Positions 46,101-57,408 of a stretch of DNA of 64,000 bases are shown here, piece by piece. A program made the translations under genes and the position numbers. The notes below the pieces were generated by a model. It was not told where the DNA came from. It saw nothing but the letters and a program-made list of their open reading frames with translations, and made no database searches. Every line of letters begins with the position of its first letter. Within the stretch, counting starts at the first letter, position 1. This DNA comes from Mrakia gelida. Lineage: Eukaryota; Basidiomycota; Tremellomycetes; Cystofilobasidiales; Mrakiaceae. The stretch is from positions 806,001 through 870,000 of the forward strand of contig BRON01000017.1 in assembly GCA_024345305.1 (NCBI GenBank), in the 5' to 3' direction.

Positions 46101-49100
46101 CCAACGCAGCCATCCTCAACCCTCTCAACCCACTCTTCCCACCCAACACTCCCATCGCCGCCTCCGCCGTCTTCCCCTTCACAGCCTTCTCCGACCTTCC
46201 CTTCCCGCTCAACTGAGGATCAGCGATGAAGAACGGTCCGATTGAAATGTAGACGATCTGGATGACGATGTCGTCGGACATCCCTACGACTGGAGAGGAG
46301 ATGAGATCTTGGAGGTGAGGGAGGACGAGGATGAGGGTTCGGAAGAGTTCCGAGAGGGGTTTGAGGCGGGCGGAGGAGGGTTTGGTGGATGCTGTGGTGA
46401 CGAGGTGGGTGAGAAGAGGGAAGGAGGTACCTGGAAGGAGGGAAGAAAAGGGAGGAGGGTGGGTGTTAGTACGAGAGAGAGAGAGGAGGAGAGAGAAGGA
46501 CGAGCGACGAACTCGACTGGTCGGCCAAAGCTTCGACGTAAGGGTAAACGATGGTCGAGAGAAGTTGCTTGACGATTCCGAGACAGAGGAGGATCATCTC
46601 CTCCGAGTAGAGCTGTCCGAACAACGCGCAACGAGAGAGCGAAACGAGTCAGCAAGACACGTCGAAAGTCGCGTCGACTCGAGAGAAAATGCTCCACTCA
46701 CATGCGTCGGAACCCCCTTACTCGACAACAGCACCAAACAACAATCCGTCGCCAGCGCAGCCTCCAGCGCAACCTCCATCATCGTCTCCACGCTCTCCAA
46801 TCCAGCGTTCTCTCCCTCTCCACCTCCTGCCACAGCCTCTCCCTCGTCCTTCCCCTCCTCCTTCATCTCAACATCCCCCTCGCCATCCTCCACCTTCGCA
46901 GCAACAGCCTTCCCCTTCCCCTTCTCAGGACTCTTCGACCCAGCCTTCTTCCCCGCTCCTCCCGCCTTCCCAGCACCAGGCGTCGTCCCTCCTCCTCCAA
47001 CCGAAGGTCCCCAAACCTCCCCAACCTCCTGAGCCTCCTCCAAGCTCCCTCTCAGCAGGGCCATCAACCTCTCCGGATCTCCTTCCTCCAACGAAGATCC
47101 CCACCACTCTTTCTTCTCTCCGTTCGACGACGACGAAGAGGACGAGTTGACCTTCTTCGTGACCACTCCAAGGAGACGCGTGAGTTTCTTGAGCGTCGCG
47201 GCGTTGAGTAGCGGGCGAGTGTTGGATGAGTTGGAGAAGGAGGAGAGGCGGGAGAAGTATGGGTGCGGGGACGAGGGGGTGGTGAAGTGGTTGGGAGGGA
47301 TTGGGTGAGGGAGAGTGTCGAGGGATTCGAGGATGTTTTCGGAGAGTTCGCGGAGTTTGGTGGATGCGTCTGGGAGGTGGAAGCGAAGCGAGTGGCACAA
47401 GGCGAGGCGAGGAGAGTGAGCGGAAAGGGTGGAGGGAAGAAGAGGGAAAGGAAGGTACGTCAGCGAGTGAAGAAGACGCGTCTCGAACGAACGAAACCGA
47501 AACGAAACGACGCGACTTCGCAACAACTCACCTCTCTCATCCCTCCCTCCCGTGTCTCCACCAGCCTTCCTAGGACTATCCAGCCTCCCTCTCGGTGTCC
47601 CACTCAAACTACTTCTCCTCGCTCGTCCCTTCCCCTTCCCCTTTCTCGACGCGTCCTCCTCTCCTCCTCCCTCTCGCATGTACTCATCCCCATCCTCCTG
47701 CTCCTCCTCCTCCGACCCATACTCCGACTGCACAGGACTATCGAAGTTGTCCAACTCCGACTTGGGATGCTGGAGAGGAGCTGTAGATCCAGCGAGTTCG
47801 GTGAGAGGAGAGGACGAAGGAGCAGCGGCGGGTTGGGAGAGGGAGAGAGCGGGTAGTTCGACGTAGACGTCCATGCTGTTTGAGGGACCTGCGATGGCGT
47901 TGGGTTGGGAGGAGGAAGCTTGGAGTCCTTTTCGACGAGTAGGGGTTTCGGATTTGCGTTGGTTGGGCTTGGATGAGGAGGTTGAGGAAGGGTCTGCGAA
48001 GGGAGAGGAAGGAGTCGCGAGTCGTTTGTTCGAGTTCGACGACTCTGCTGCTGCTGGATCGTTGATATCGGGTAGATGAAGTTCCTTCCTCTTGAGGGAC
48101 GAGTTGGATGCTGAGTTTCGAAGGGATGATGTCGAGGACGAAGCGACGGGTTGGAAGTTGGGTTGAGGAGGAGGAGGTTGAAGTTGTTGGGCTGACATCC
48201 TCGCTCCGAGGGAGGCGGTCGAGTTCTGTCGACTTGGAGTTCTCTGACCGTACGATGAGGCAGGGTTGCTGGACCCGTTTCCGTTCCCAGGAGAAGAGCT
48301 AGGGATCATGCTCGACCTGCTGCTGCTGGAACGACTCGTTTGATTCTGATGCTGTTGGTTGGATTCGAGAGGGATGGAAGCGAGGGTTTGGGCGATGAAG
48401 TCTTCGAAGAACTGAGGGGAGTCTTCGGGTGCGAAGGTGGGTGTGGAAGGTGCTGGAGGTGGTGGTGCTGGTGCTGATGAAGAAGCGTAGACTGGGTGGG
48501 AGTGTTCGAAAGCCCAGGGAGGGAGAGGTCGAGATTGGAGGAGGGAGGAGGCGATGTAGCTTTGAGGGAGCTGGTATGGGTAAGGGGTGGGAGCTGGTTG
48601 GTACGAATTGGAGGAGCTGCAAGCGTACGAGATACGATGATCGTCAGCTCTGGAAAGCGAAAGAAAGAAGGAAAAGATGGTGCGATGAAGGGAGGAGAAG
48701 GAGTTGAAGCTGAATGCCTCGAGCTCAACAAACGAGGTTGAGTCTCCTTCCTCCTCCCCTATGTCTCTCTAAGTCCTACTGCCTGCTACTACCAGAGCGC
48801 ATACACTCGCTACAAACCAGCTCTCCCTCCCTCCTTCTCTTCCAGCTCTCCTCTCCCTCTCCTGCCATCCACCTCCTTCGAGCTCATCCTCCTCCCTCCT
48901 CCCCTCCCTCCCCTCCCTCTCCCTCCATCCTCCCCTCTCTTCCCTTCCTCCAACCCACCACTCCCACCCCATCCCACTCAAATCCAAACCACAGCCACTT
49001 CTTTACTCACCTTCCGCTACCTCCCTGAGCCAACAATCTCTCCACCCCCTCCCTCTGTCCTTCGACCCACCTCCTCTCCTCGTTGTTCAACCCTCCTCCT

Positions 49101-49535
49101 CCTCCTCCTCCGCTCGCCCTGGTCAACACATCCATCTGAGTCTGGAACTCCGGTCTCGTATGCCAATCCGGTAAGATCGTCGATGGATGAGGGGAAGTTA
49201 CAGTGAGGGAGGAGAGGTGTTGAGCCACTGCCATCCAAAGCGACGAACGAAGGTCAGTCTCGCTCGTTCTCTCTGCTCTCCCCTCCTCGCCCTCCTCCCT
49301 CCTTTCCTTTCGGATGTATACAACCCCGCAGTCACTGCGGACGGGAGACGAGGCTCTACTCACCCTGCGCAGAAGGCGTGAAAGGAGCTCCTAGAGGATA
49401 GACGGCCAGGAGTCGAGCTGGGTCGGAGATCGTTTCTGCTAAGGGGGAGGAGGTGGAGCGGTCGTTTCCGTGAGGGTGGGAAGAGGAGTGAGGCGTTTGG
49501 GAGGGGGCAGGAGGGGGTGGTGGGGGGTGGGACAT
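40158..49535 (-). CDS. SCC2: cohesin loading factor Scc2/NIPBL/Mis4, HEAT-repeat protein
   Basis: Largest gene of the window (about 9.4 kb, about 2000 residues, more than 25 exons). It loads cohesin onto chromatin with Scc4; nuclear. The start MSHPPPPPPAPSQTP (ATG 49533-49535) opens a disordered N-terminus of about 500 residues, including a Lys/Gly/Glu-rich stretch. HEAT repeats follow: NALIARRAVAAELRIGIEGLW; LDSSSVTFRTKALRALGHIV; NDSSPAVRDAAIELLGRYL; DSGLAVRKRVVKLLKTIYLASSN; DLAVRTIEELWFAD. The Nipped-B C-terminal domain includes NVNHCIKAIYHLSVAYPES, ESIACLCAVVNNLTQNYERL, DYIFDLLCAFREMPAIPAVRKAALQSMG, FLFRAYPTLMMHDTSLKIMD, VQRYLLRILDAALHSE, HLHLWYSLIREKRPLRRDFLK and a short acidic end (EPEGDDD, TGA 40158-40160). 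Frames are consistent throughout. Intron boundaries in the N-terminal third are approximate. Confidence 0.85.
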
Positions 49536-49987
49536 GCTGGGAAGGAGAAGGGTGGGAAAAAGAAGGGGAGAGCCCAGGAAGGGGGAGATGGTTGAAGGAA
49601 GGGAAGGCGAGCTTCGAGTTGGGCGGAGTTGGAACTGAGCGTTTTCGTTCGGTTTTCTCTTGCTTAACTTCGTCCAAAGAGGGATGTATATACCTGGAGG
49701 AGATCTGAGTCCGCCCATCTTCACTCTCGCGAAAGAACGAGCCCAATAGCTCGTCTCGTTCAGAAGTTCGGCCTCCCTCACTCACGCGTCACGCGTCGCT
49801 CACCTTCGCTATCTTCCCTCTTCTTCTTCTTCTTCTTTCCTTCTCTCCATCTCCTGTCTCTCCTTTTCTTTATCTCTCTCACTCTCCCACAGATTGGTTA
49901 CGTAAAGGTTCCATGCAATACAGCGATGGGTCGTAGAAGGAGGTAGGGGAAGAAAACATAACGTCAACGAGAAGAAGCGACCAAGAT
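49536..49987. promoter_or_regulatory. SCC2 promoter and uL3 3' flank
   Basis: 450 bp between the SCC2 start and the uL3 stop. Features seen: two ACGCGT motifs close together at 49785-49797 (a TCACGCGTC sequence repeated), which match the MluI cell-cycle box bound by MBF-type factors in other fungi, and a CTTCTTCTTCTT run near 49820. The distance to the SCC2 ATG (about 250 bp) fits a promoter element; the role is inferred. Confidence 0.45.
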
Positions 49988-52686
49988 TTAGGCGGAAGCC
50001 TTGATCTTGAGCTGTCCGAGGAAAGCAGCCTTCTCGGCGGGGGTCTGGAACTTTCCGTGTCCGTGCTGTGAGGGGGTGGAAGAAAAGGGGAGGGGAGGAG
50101 AAGGTCAGTTCCATCGTCCGAGAACCAGGTGAGGGAGGGAGAAAGATAGCGAGATATGTAGAGAAAGAGAGGCAAACGAACCTTGGAACTCGTGTCGATG
50201 AACTTGAGGGTGACCTTCTCGAGGTGCTGGTAGAATCAATGCCGAAAAGGATCGAAAAGAGTCAGTACGATGCGAGTAGGTGCTGGGTCGAAGGGGCGAG
50301 GCGAAACGCGGCGAGAGCTCGACGACGAGGAGACAAGACTAACAGTTCGCGAGGTGTGGACCATGAGGGACTTTCGAAGGGTGAGGACTCTCTTCTTGGT
50401 TCCGGTAACACATCCCTTGAGGATGAGGAAGTCGTTCTTGACGAGACCGCTGAGGAAGAGGAAGGCGAACGAAGGGTGAAGCGAGAGGACGAGAGTCAGT
50501 TTCTCGGGTTCGAAGGGGAGTGAAAGTGGAAGTAGGGAACGCACTAGTGAGGGAATCCTCCCATAGGGTTGATGTCCTTCTTGGTGATGTCTGCAAAAGA
50601 GGAAAGCGAAAGGGAGGAGGAGGGACGAAACGGGATCAGTTTCGCGTTCACGTCGGTCCGAAGCAACTCGACGAAACGAAGAGGGAGGGGAGAGTTGAAA
50701 CGTACCAGCATCGGTGGAGGCGTTGTTGGCGTCCTCTCCGGATCCGATTCGGTAGATCTTCTTGTTCATCTCAGTCCTGTGGTGGAAACCGTTCTGTCCA
50801 GCTCGAGCAACCGAGAACATGACCTTCGAAGGATGCCAAGCTCCAATACAAGCGACCTGGTCGACGAAGAAAGACGAGGAGTGGGTTAGTGTCCTCGTCT
50901 CGATCGAGCAGAAGGGAACGAGGCGAAGGGAGGGAAGGAGAAAGAGATGAGGAGGGAAAGCGACGAACCTTTCGGAGACCCTTGTGGGTCTTCCTTGGGA
51001 GCTTCTTGGTTCCCCATCGAGCGGTAACTCCCTCGAATCCGTGACCCTTGGTGATACCGATGACATCGATGACCTCGTCCTGCTCTGTGAGGCGAAAGGA
51101 AAAGAGGGAAGACGAGTCAGCGACTAAGAAACGACGAAGACGGCTGGAGCGGCGACGACGCGAAGAGGAAAGGTAGACGAACCGAAGACCGACTTGATGT
51201 CGAAGGGCTTCTCGAAGTGACCCTGGGCGAAAGCGACCTTGTCGGCGACGGTTCCTCCGTTGACCTGAATAAGGGTGAAAAGGGGAGGGAGAGGAAACGA
51301 GTCAGCGAACGCGTTTCGACTCGAACGAACTCCTCGTCACGAAGGAAAGAGGAAACGAGCGACTAACCTGGATCTCGATGAGGTGAGCCTTCTTCTGCTT
51401 AAGACCAGTCTTTCGGATCTGGGTGTGGGCGAGAACTCGGACGACGGTGCAGTACTTTCTGATCCTCTCCAACTCTCGGGTGATGGAAGCTCCCGAGGAC
51501 TCGGCGTGCTTCTTGGAGTACTTGGTGAAGGCCTTCTTCTTGGATCGGTACCAGTTCTTGTAGAACCTCCTCTTGAGCTCATCGGAAAGGTGCTCGGCCC
51601 AGACAGTGGTGAGGGATCGGAGTCCTCGAGGGGTCTCGACGTAACCGACGACACCGACGACGATCATGGGGGGAGTCTCGACGATGGTGACGGCCTCAAC
51701 AACCTCTCGCTTGTGCATCTCTGGAGAAGGAGAGAAGGGAAGGGAAGGGGAGGGAAGAGGTCAGGAAAGGGAAGGGAAGGGAGGAGGCTCGAGGACGAGC
51801 TCGTTCGACGCCGGAAGGAGGAAGGGAAGCGAGAACTCACTGGATCCAGGTCGGTCAAGATCCCTAACAACGTGGGTCATACCAGCCTTGTATCCGAGGG
51901 TAGCGGTGAGGTGGACGGGCTTCTTAGGGTCGTCCTTGGGGAAGGACTTCACCTGAAGGTTACCAAAACGTCAAAGGAAGGAAAGCGAAGGTCAGCTTTC
52001 TGAGGTCGGACTCATCTCACTCGAGGAATCTACGACAGATGGGAGACGAGTACGAACCTTTCCTCGTCCTCTGACGCATCGCTTCCTGGGAAGGAAACCG
52101 AGGGATCCGTGTCGGGGGGCTTCGTACTGGAGGAGGCAGAGGAAGAGGGGAGGGAGGAAAGGGCGAGGTCAGCGCTTTGTTCTTTGGGCGATTCCACCGT
52201 GCGATTTTGACGATTCTGGTCGGATAGGGATGGGGCTTGGGAGGAGATGATGGTTTTCGAAGTCGTGGGAGGGCGGTAGGTGAGGCGAGGGATGCGGAAG
52301 AAGGCATGAAGGGCGAGAGGAGGGGGAGGGGGGCAGATTCGAAGTTTTGGCGAGTTCCAGCAACCTCCTCGGCTTCCCTTCCTCCCCTACACCTCTCCCA
52401 AACCTCCTGCGGCTCCACAACGACCTCCCAGACCGTCTTCTCTACTGGGAGTCCACCCTCCCGTATATCCCAGTCCTCAAACGAACCAGAAAGACCTCCG
52501 AAGAGGACTTTCAAGCTCGCCTCCCTCCTACTTTTCCACTCCCTCCCTCCCTTCCCTTCTTCTTTGACCTGTATCTCGACGAGTAGCGGATGGAACAAAA
52601 CGAACCTTTCGGTGACTGTGAAGAAAATAGAGGTCAGCTTCTATCTATATCAACGAAAGAACAGTGGGGGTGAGAACTCACGACAT
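49988..52686 (-). CDS. RPL3: 60S ribosomal protein L3 (uL3)
   Basis: Core large-subunit protein near the peptidyl-transferase centre. Start ATG-TC at 52682-52686, then a 10-nt micro-exon (52606-52615) completing SHRK, then [23 protein letters not shown] from 52126 down. Further exons: [53 protein letters not shown] and [84 protein letters not shown], which contains the conserved His modified in yeast (in the [10 protein letters not shown] segment). The end is [26 protein letters not shown] at 49988-49990. Full length (about 390 residues). Intron 2 (52127-52605, 479 nt) is exceptional; the other introns are about 55-130 nt. Confidence 0.97.
52350..52586 (+). other. antisense ORF inside uL3 intron 2
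   Basis: On the plus strand, after an acceptor-like GAGTTCCAG, a frame without its own ATG reads [20 protein letters not shown] ... [19 protein letters not shown] ... [17 protein letters not shown] ... LYLDE and stops with TAG at 52584-52586. Codon choice (CTC, CGA, TCC, GAC) matches genes of this genome. It may be the last exon of an otherwise lost gene, a pseudogene fragment inserted in the intron, or chance. No family recognised. Confidence 0.3.
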
Positions 52687-52900
52687 GGCGGCGGTCTTGA
52701 GGTGAGAGTACGGGGGAACGAGGCAGCAGGTTTTGGTTGGGACTCTTTGCCCTCTCCTTTTTAGATTTTAATCGTCGCCTCACCCTTTCTTCCTTCTGCT
52801 TACGGCAAACGCGAGAGGAGAAGTTAGAAGTGTAAAGAAATAGTGTTCATAAAAGCTCGTAGATGCTAATGTAGGGATCACATGCGAAAAACTTCCTCCT

Positions 52901-55900
52901 CTACATCAGAATGTACGACCTCACGTCGACGAACGAAGCGACTCCCTTGCCTCTCCTCCCCATCTCCGTGTGCGTCGCGATGGTGTGGCGAACGACCGTC
53001 TCCAGCTCGCTCTGCTTCGTCTCGCCTCGAGATACTGCGGGATCGAAGGAGAAGGGAGAGAAAGGGAGGAGTCAGCCTCGAGAACGCGAAACGAACGGCA
53101 CGCGACCGCTCTCGATCTCCCTCGTCCTGCTTCGCTTGACGGGATGTGGTTGTTGAACTCACAAAGCAAAGCCTCCTCGATCCTCTGAGCCAACTCGCCC
53201 CTCCCCGTCCAAAGTCCCAAGGCCTTCTCTCCACCCTCTCCCAACTCCACTCCCTCGGCCAACGGATCCTCGAACGCCAGCAGGCCCAGGCAGTACGAGA
53301 AGAGGGTTTGAGACTTCGTCCGACTTGACGACGAGGTGTTAGTGGAGGAGGAGGAGGAAGGTACGGGAGGAGCGGTAGCTGGATCTTCGAGGGTGAAGCG
53401 AAGTTGGCGTCCGTACGCGACGATTCGGTCGAGGATGTCGATGTCTGGGAACGAGGAAGCTGGTGGGAGGGTTGATGGGAGGTTGATTGTCGGGGTGGTT
53501 GAGACTGAGGACAGTGGTGGTGGTGGCGATGCGTGGGATGGTGGAGGTGCTGATCCGGTTCGACGACGTTGAGTTGCTGAGGACGCGTCTTCTCCATCTC
53601 CTCCCTCGTCTTCGTCCTCCGCCTTCCTCTTCAGTGTCGTTCCTTCCCTCTCCTTCCCCTTCCCCTTCGCCTTCCCGTTCGGCACCTCAGGCGACTCCTC
53701 CTTCCTCCGCTCAGCCGACATCAGGATCATCCCAACGAGGTGACACAACTTCAACTCGAACCCGACCTCGCTCCTCTTGACGTCCGGGTAAGCCTCGAGA
53801 TGGACGAGGGCAGATGCGAGGTCTCCAGAGACGACAAGGTTCCGTATCCGTAACCGCGAAGCGGAGGCAGCGGTGGCTTTGGAGAGGGAAGGAGTAAGGG
53901 GAGGGAGAGGATTCGAGGGAGGAGAAGTGGGTTGATCGTCCTCGTCGACGTCCATTCCTTCCGAGTTCTCGGCGAGTTTCGATCCTGACGACGACGGCGA
54001 AGGCTCGAGGGATCCGGACCGGATGTGATGCTGATCTCGACGAAGGTTCTGGAACGTCGAGAGGTAGCCTCGATGGACGAGGTAGGACTTGACGAGATCC
54101 TCGACCGATCCTGTTCGAGTCGCGTCCTTCTCCTTGATGCTGGCGAGTTGTTCGCGTCGGACGGTGGACGTCGAAGCGTCTGGGATGATGGAGAGTTGAT
54201 GATCGACCTGGCTGGCGAGTCGGGCCTGACGAAAGTAGTTCTGAAGGCGGGAGGCTTGGAGGAAGTTGGGGACGTTCTCGTCAGGTTGAGCTTTGGATTT
54301 GCCCTTTCCTTTCGACGACGAGGATGAGAGTGGTGATGAGGGACCGAGCCAGGATGAGGAGTAGATGGGAGAGGAGGTGAGATAGGAGAGTTGGCGAGAT
54401 TTCTGGCGAGACGGAAGACAGGGAGGGAATCGATCAGTCACGAAGATCAGCGAGACGAGAAGCAAGAGCAAGGGCGATGGAACGAACTCACGAAGTAGGA
54501 AGCGATGTCGTATCGGAAGGGGAATTGGCCGAAGTTGGCTTTGACGACCTCGCGGGGAGTTCGGAGACCGACGGTTGGGTACCTGGACGAGAAGAAGAAA
54601 GGTTCAGCTTGACTTGGGACGCGTTCGAGCGAAACGATGGACTCACATTTCGTGGGTTCGCATCCCTTGGAAGACGCTACCTAGAAGAATACCGTTCTTA
54701 GTATAGAAGGCAGCTCCTGTGCTGAAGTCGAGTCCACAACCGACGATGTCTGGAAGGGAAGGAGAGAAGGGAGAGATCAGCTTCGAAGCTCAGGGCTCGA
54801 GACTCGAAGATCGCACTCACCTCCGGTCGTGAACGGCGGCGCGTAAGGTCTCCCTTCCCCTTGACAGCTGAATGAGAGGCCATCGTCCCCATGGTATCCA
54901 TACGAATCTCGCTCCCACCCTGGGAGCCTGCAAAGCAGAACCGACTTGGCCGAGAACCTGCAGAAGCAAGACGAAACGGGTGAAGATCGTTAGCTCGCGT
55001 CTGTCTCGAAGAAAGACGAACAAAGGAACGAGACTCACCCGATCCCGATGTATCCTCTCTCCCCGGCGTTGATGATCTCGACCTCGAAGTAGAACAGCCC
55101 ACAGTTGGGATCGATGGGAGCGTTGGCTCTCACGGCAGCGGCGTCGAGGTCGGGATCCGTTCTCGACGTTCGAGGGATGAAGGAGACGGTGAGACCTGAA
55201 GGTGAAATGGAGAGGAGTGGGGATCGATCCGAGGGTGAGAAGTGGGTCGGAAGAGTGGGAGATGCGAGGTTGGATGGTCGTAGCGAGAGATATGCACTGA
55301 GAATGACGGGAGAAAGAGTGAGCTTCGCGTCTCTCGAAAAGTGAGGAGGAGTCAAATGGATCTCGACTCACGGTGGTGTGAACTTCTCCGTCGAGTCTGG
55401 CTTCAACCCCAGAAGCAACCCCGTTCCATCATCCTTCCCAGGAACTCCCGCTCGAAGCATAGCCGTCCTCTGTACTCTGTCCTGCTGTTGACGAGCCGAC
55501 GCCGACGAGCTTCTCCCCATCATCACAGTCGCGCCTCCTCCTCCTCCTCGTCCTTGTCCTACGACGCTGAAGTTCGACCAGCTCAGAGGATCTCCACTCG
55601 GGTCGCCCTGCATGATGTTAAGACCGTCGTCCGAGTCGCTAAGGTCGTCGTCGTCGTCGTCGAGTCGATTCCCTCCCTCGTAGTCTCCGAGCTCGTACTC
55701 CCAATCTTCCCCTTCTCCTGCCAGTTCGTGACCCGTCTCGTCCTCCTCGTCCATCATAGAACCAAAGTCTGTCCTCTCGGCTCCTCCTCCTGCTGCTGTG
55801 TTGGACTGGGAGGGACGAGGTCTTCGAACGACTCGTGGGATTCGTTGAAGGGAGGAGGAGGCGCCTTCGTTGGGAGGTTGCTGTTGGGCTGAGAAGGAGG

Positions 55901-56301
55901 AGGAAGGGGAAGGCATGTCGCTGACGGCTGACCAGGCGGCTGAGAGGGATCGAAAGGGTGGAAGCCTGACGGAGGCGGAGGTTCTTCTGGTTGTAGAGGT
56001 AGGTGGGGAGGAGGAACCGACGGCGGCGGCTGGTTGAGCTCGAGAGGAGGAAGGAGGAGGAGGGAGGGGTGCTGAGCCGATATGAGAAGTTCTTGAAGAA
56101 AGAGTCGTTCGAGTGGGTTGAGAAGAAGAAGCGGAAGAAGATCTGGAGCGAGAAGGTGAACGTGAGTTAGCTCTGAGGTCGTAGGAGCAGCTAGACTCGA
56201 AACGGAAGGTGAGGTCGGAGGAGGGAGGGCGAGGTGGGACAAGGCAAGCGAGCTTCCCAGTCTCTTTTTGGGTGAAACTCCCACTCCCTTGGATAAAGCA
56301 T
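52901..56301 (-). CDS. RanBP9/10- and Gid1-like SPRY-LisH-CTLH-CRA protein
   Basis: Scaffold of the GID/CTLH E3 ubiquitin ligase type. The best start is ATG 56299-56301 ([18 protein letters not shown]), spliced over intron 56143-56203 in frame to a Ser/Pro-rich stretch and the internal [13 protein letters not shown] (an alternative start at 55916). Acidic residues follow ([19 protein letters not shown]), then the SPRY domain: [94 protein letters not shown]. The LisH segment is [25 protein letters not shown] is [24 protein letters not shown] includes [27 protein letters not shown] and [22 protein letters not shown] 52901-52903. Long Ser/Lys-rich linkers sit between LisH and CRA. Orthology to Gid1/Vid30 is likely but other RanBP9-type proteins exist. 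Confidence 0.88.
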
Positions 56302-57408
56302 GCCTCCAGCTCAAACGTTTGATCCTCTGCTATACTCCCTCGAGCTCGAGAGGTGAAGTCCTGAGCTGCTGACCGGAGCGTCCTCGGCGAGCTCTCTCCT
56401 CCCTCCTCAACCGCTGACTTCCCTCCCTTCTTGGAGCTCTCCCAGGCTTCTCGATCTCACTCCGACCACCCATACAAGCTCCCCTGCCTCCGCAGATAGA
56501 GTATATATGCATTTACTCACTGGTTGTGGTCTTGACTCATCGTCCGGTGGGGAGGGAAGGAGAGTGTCGCTGAGTCCTCCGATGAATCCAAACGAGAGCT
56601 CAAGTCGACGCTGCTGAGTCCGATCTTCCTAGGCTTCCAAGGACTTGAAGCGAGCAGAGACGAAGAGTGAGAGCGAGAGGAGGGCTGAGGTTCGTCTGTC
56701 TGTAGATTTCTGGGCTGGAGGTTGGGGAGAAGCAGAAGCGAGAACACCTCGGACGTCAGTAGGACTCCCTCCCCTCCAGCGCAGCCCTCGAGCGGGCACC
56801 CCTTTGACCTCAAACCACGACCTCGACTGTCAAACTTTTTCTCTATGTTGGCTCTCGGAAAGGCCATCCTCAAGCAGGAAGATCGAGCAAAGGTTTGGAG
56901 GTCGAAGAAGCACGGAGGAAGGGACGAAGAGAAGGGAAAGGGAGAAGCTCGAGCTCACTTTCGACTTCCTCCCTCCTCCCCTCGCTCCTTGGTCTTCTCC
57001 TACATCTGCAGCCTCTATCGTCTCGAGATTCCGCCCAGCATACCCTCTGCTACTGGCGCTGATTTAACGCAATCCGGATCTTGATCCTCCTCGAGAGCTC
57101 TGCTCTGCCCTCTTCAAGCAGTCGCGTCCCTCTCCCTCCTCCCTCCACCAACTCGCGCATCCCTCTGTCGCCGTCCTCCTCCCTGCTTCCCGCCTCCTCG
57201 GCCTGCATTTCCCTCCACTCCTCCCCTTCGCATCGCCGGATCTCTATTCTCGACCCCGGAATGGTCACCAAAGAAAAACGAGAACGGGCTGACCGGCTAA
57301 GTGTCAACGCATCCGACGCACGGCCATCCCTCTTTATCCTTTCTAAGCTCACCATGTTTGTCGTTCGCCGTCTTCCTCCCAACTACAACAAACTCGCCTC
57401 GCCTCGCC
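56302..57408. promoter_or_regulatory. divergent promoter region, 1.1 kb
   Basis: Between the RanBP9-like gene and the hydroxyacid dehydrogenase. A TATATA motif lies at about 56503-56508. A minus-strand open frame (56517-56873, ending SQDHNQ) and plus-strand frames overlap here without domain or splice consistency. An ATG at 57355 in another frame precedes the dehydrogenase start and could act as an upstream start codon. Confidence 0.4.

Noticed and set aside
46309..47866. Several long plus-strand ORFs within 46-48 kb
   Set aside because: They are shadows of the SCC2 N-terminal exons; composition mirrors the Ser/Lys/Glu codons of the other strand.
56517..56873. Minus-strand ORF ending SQDHNQ upstream of the RanBP9-like gene
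   Set aside because: Low-complexity, no consistent splice chain into the neighbouring gene, no recognisable family; treated as promoter or leader sequence.
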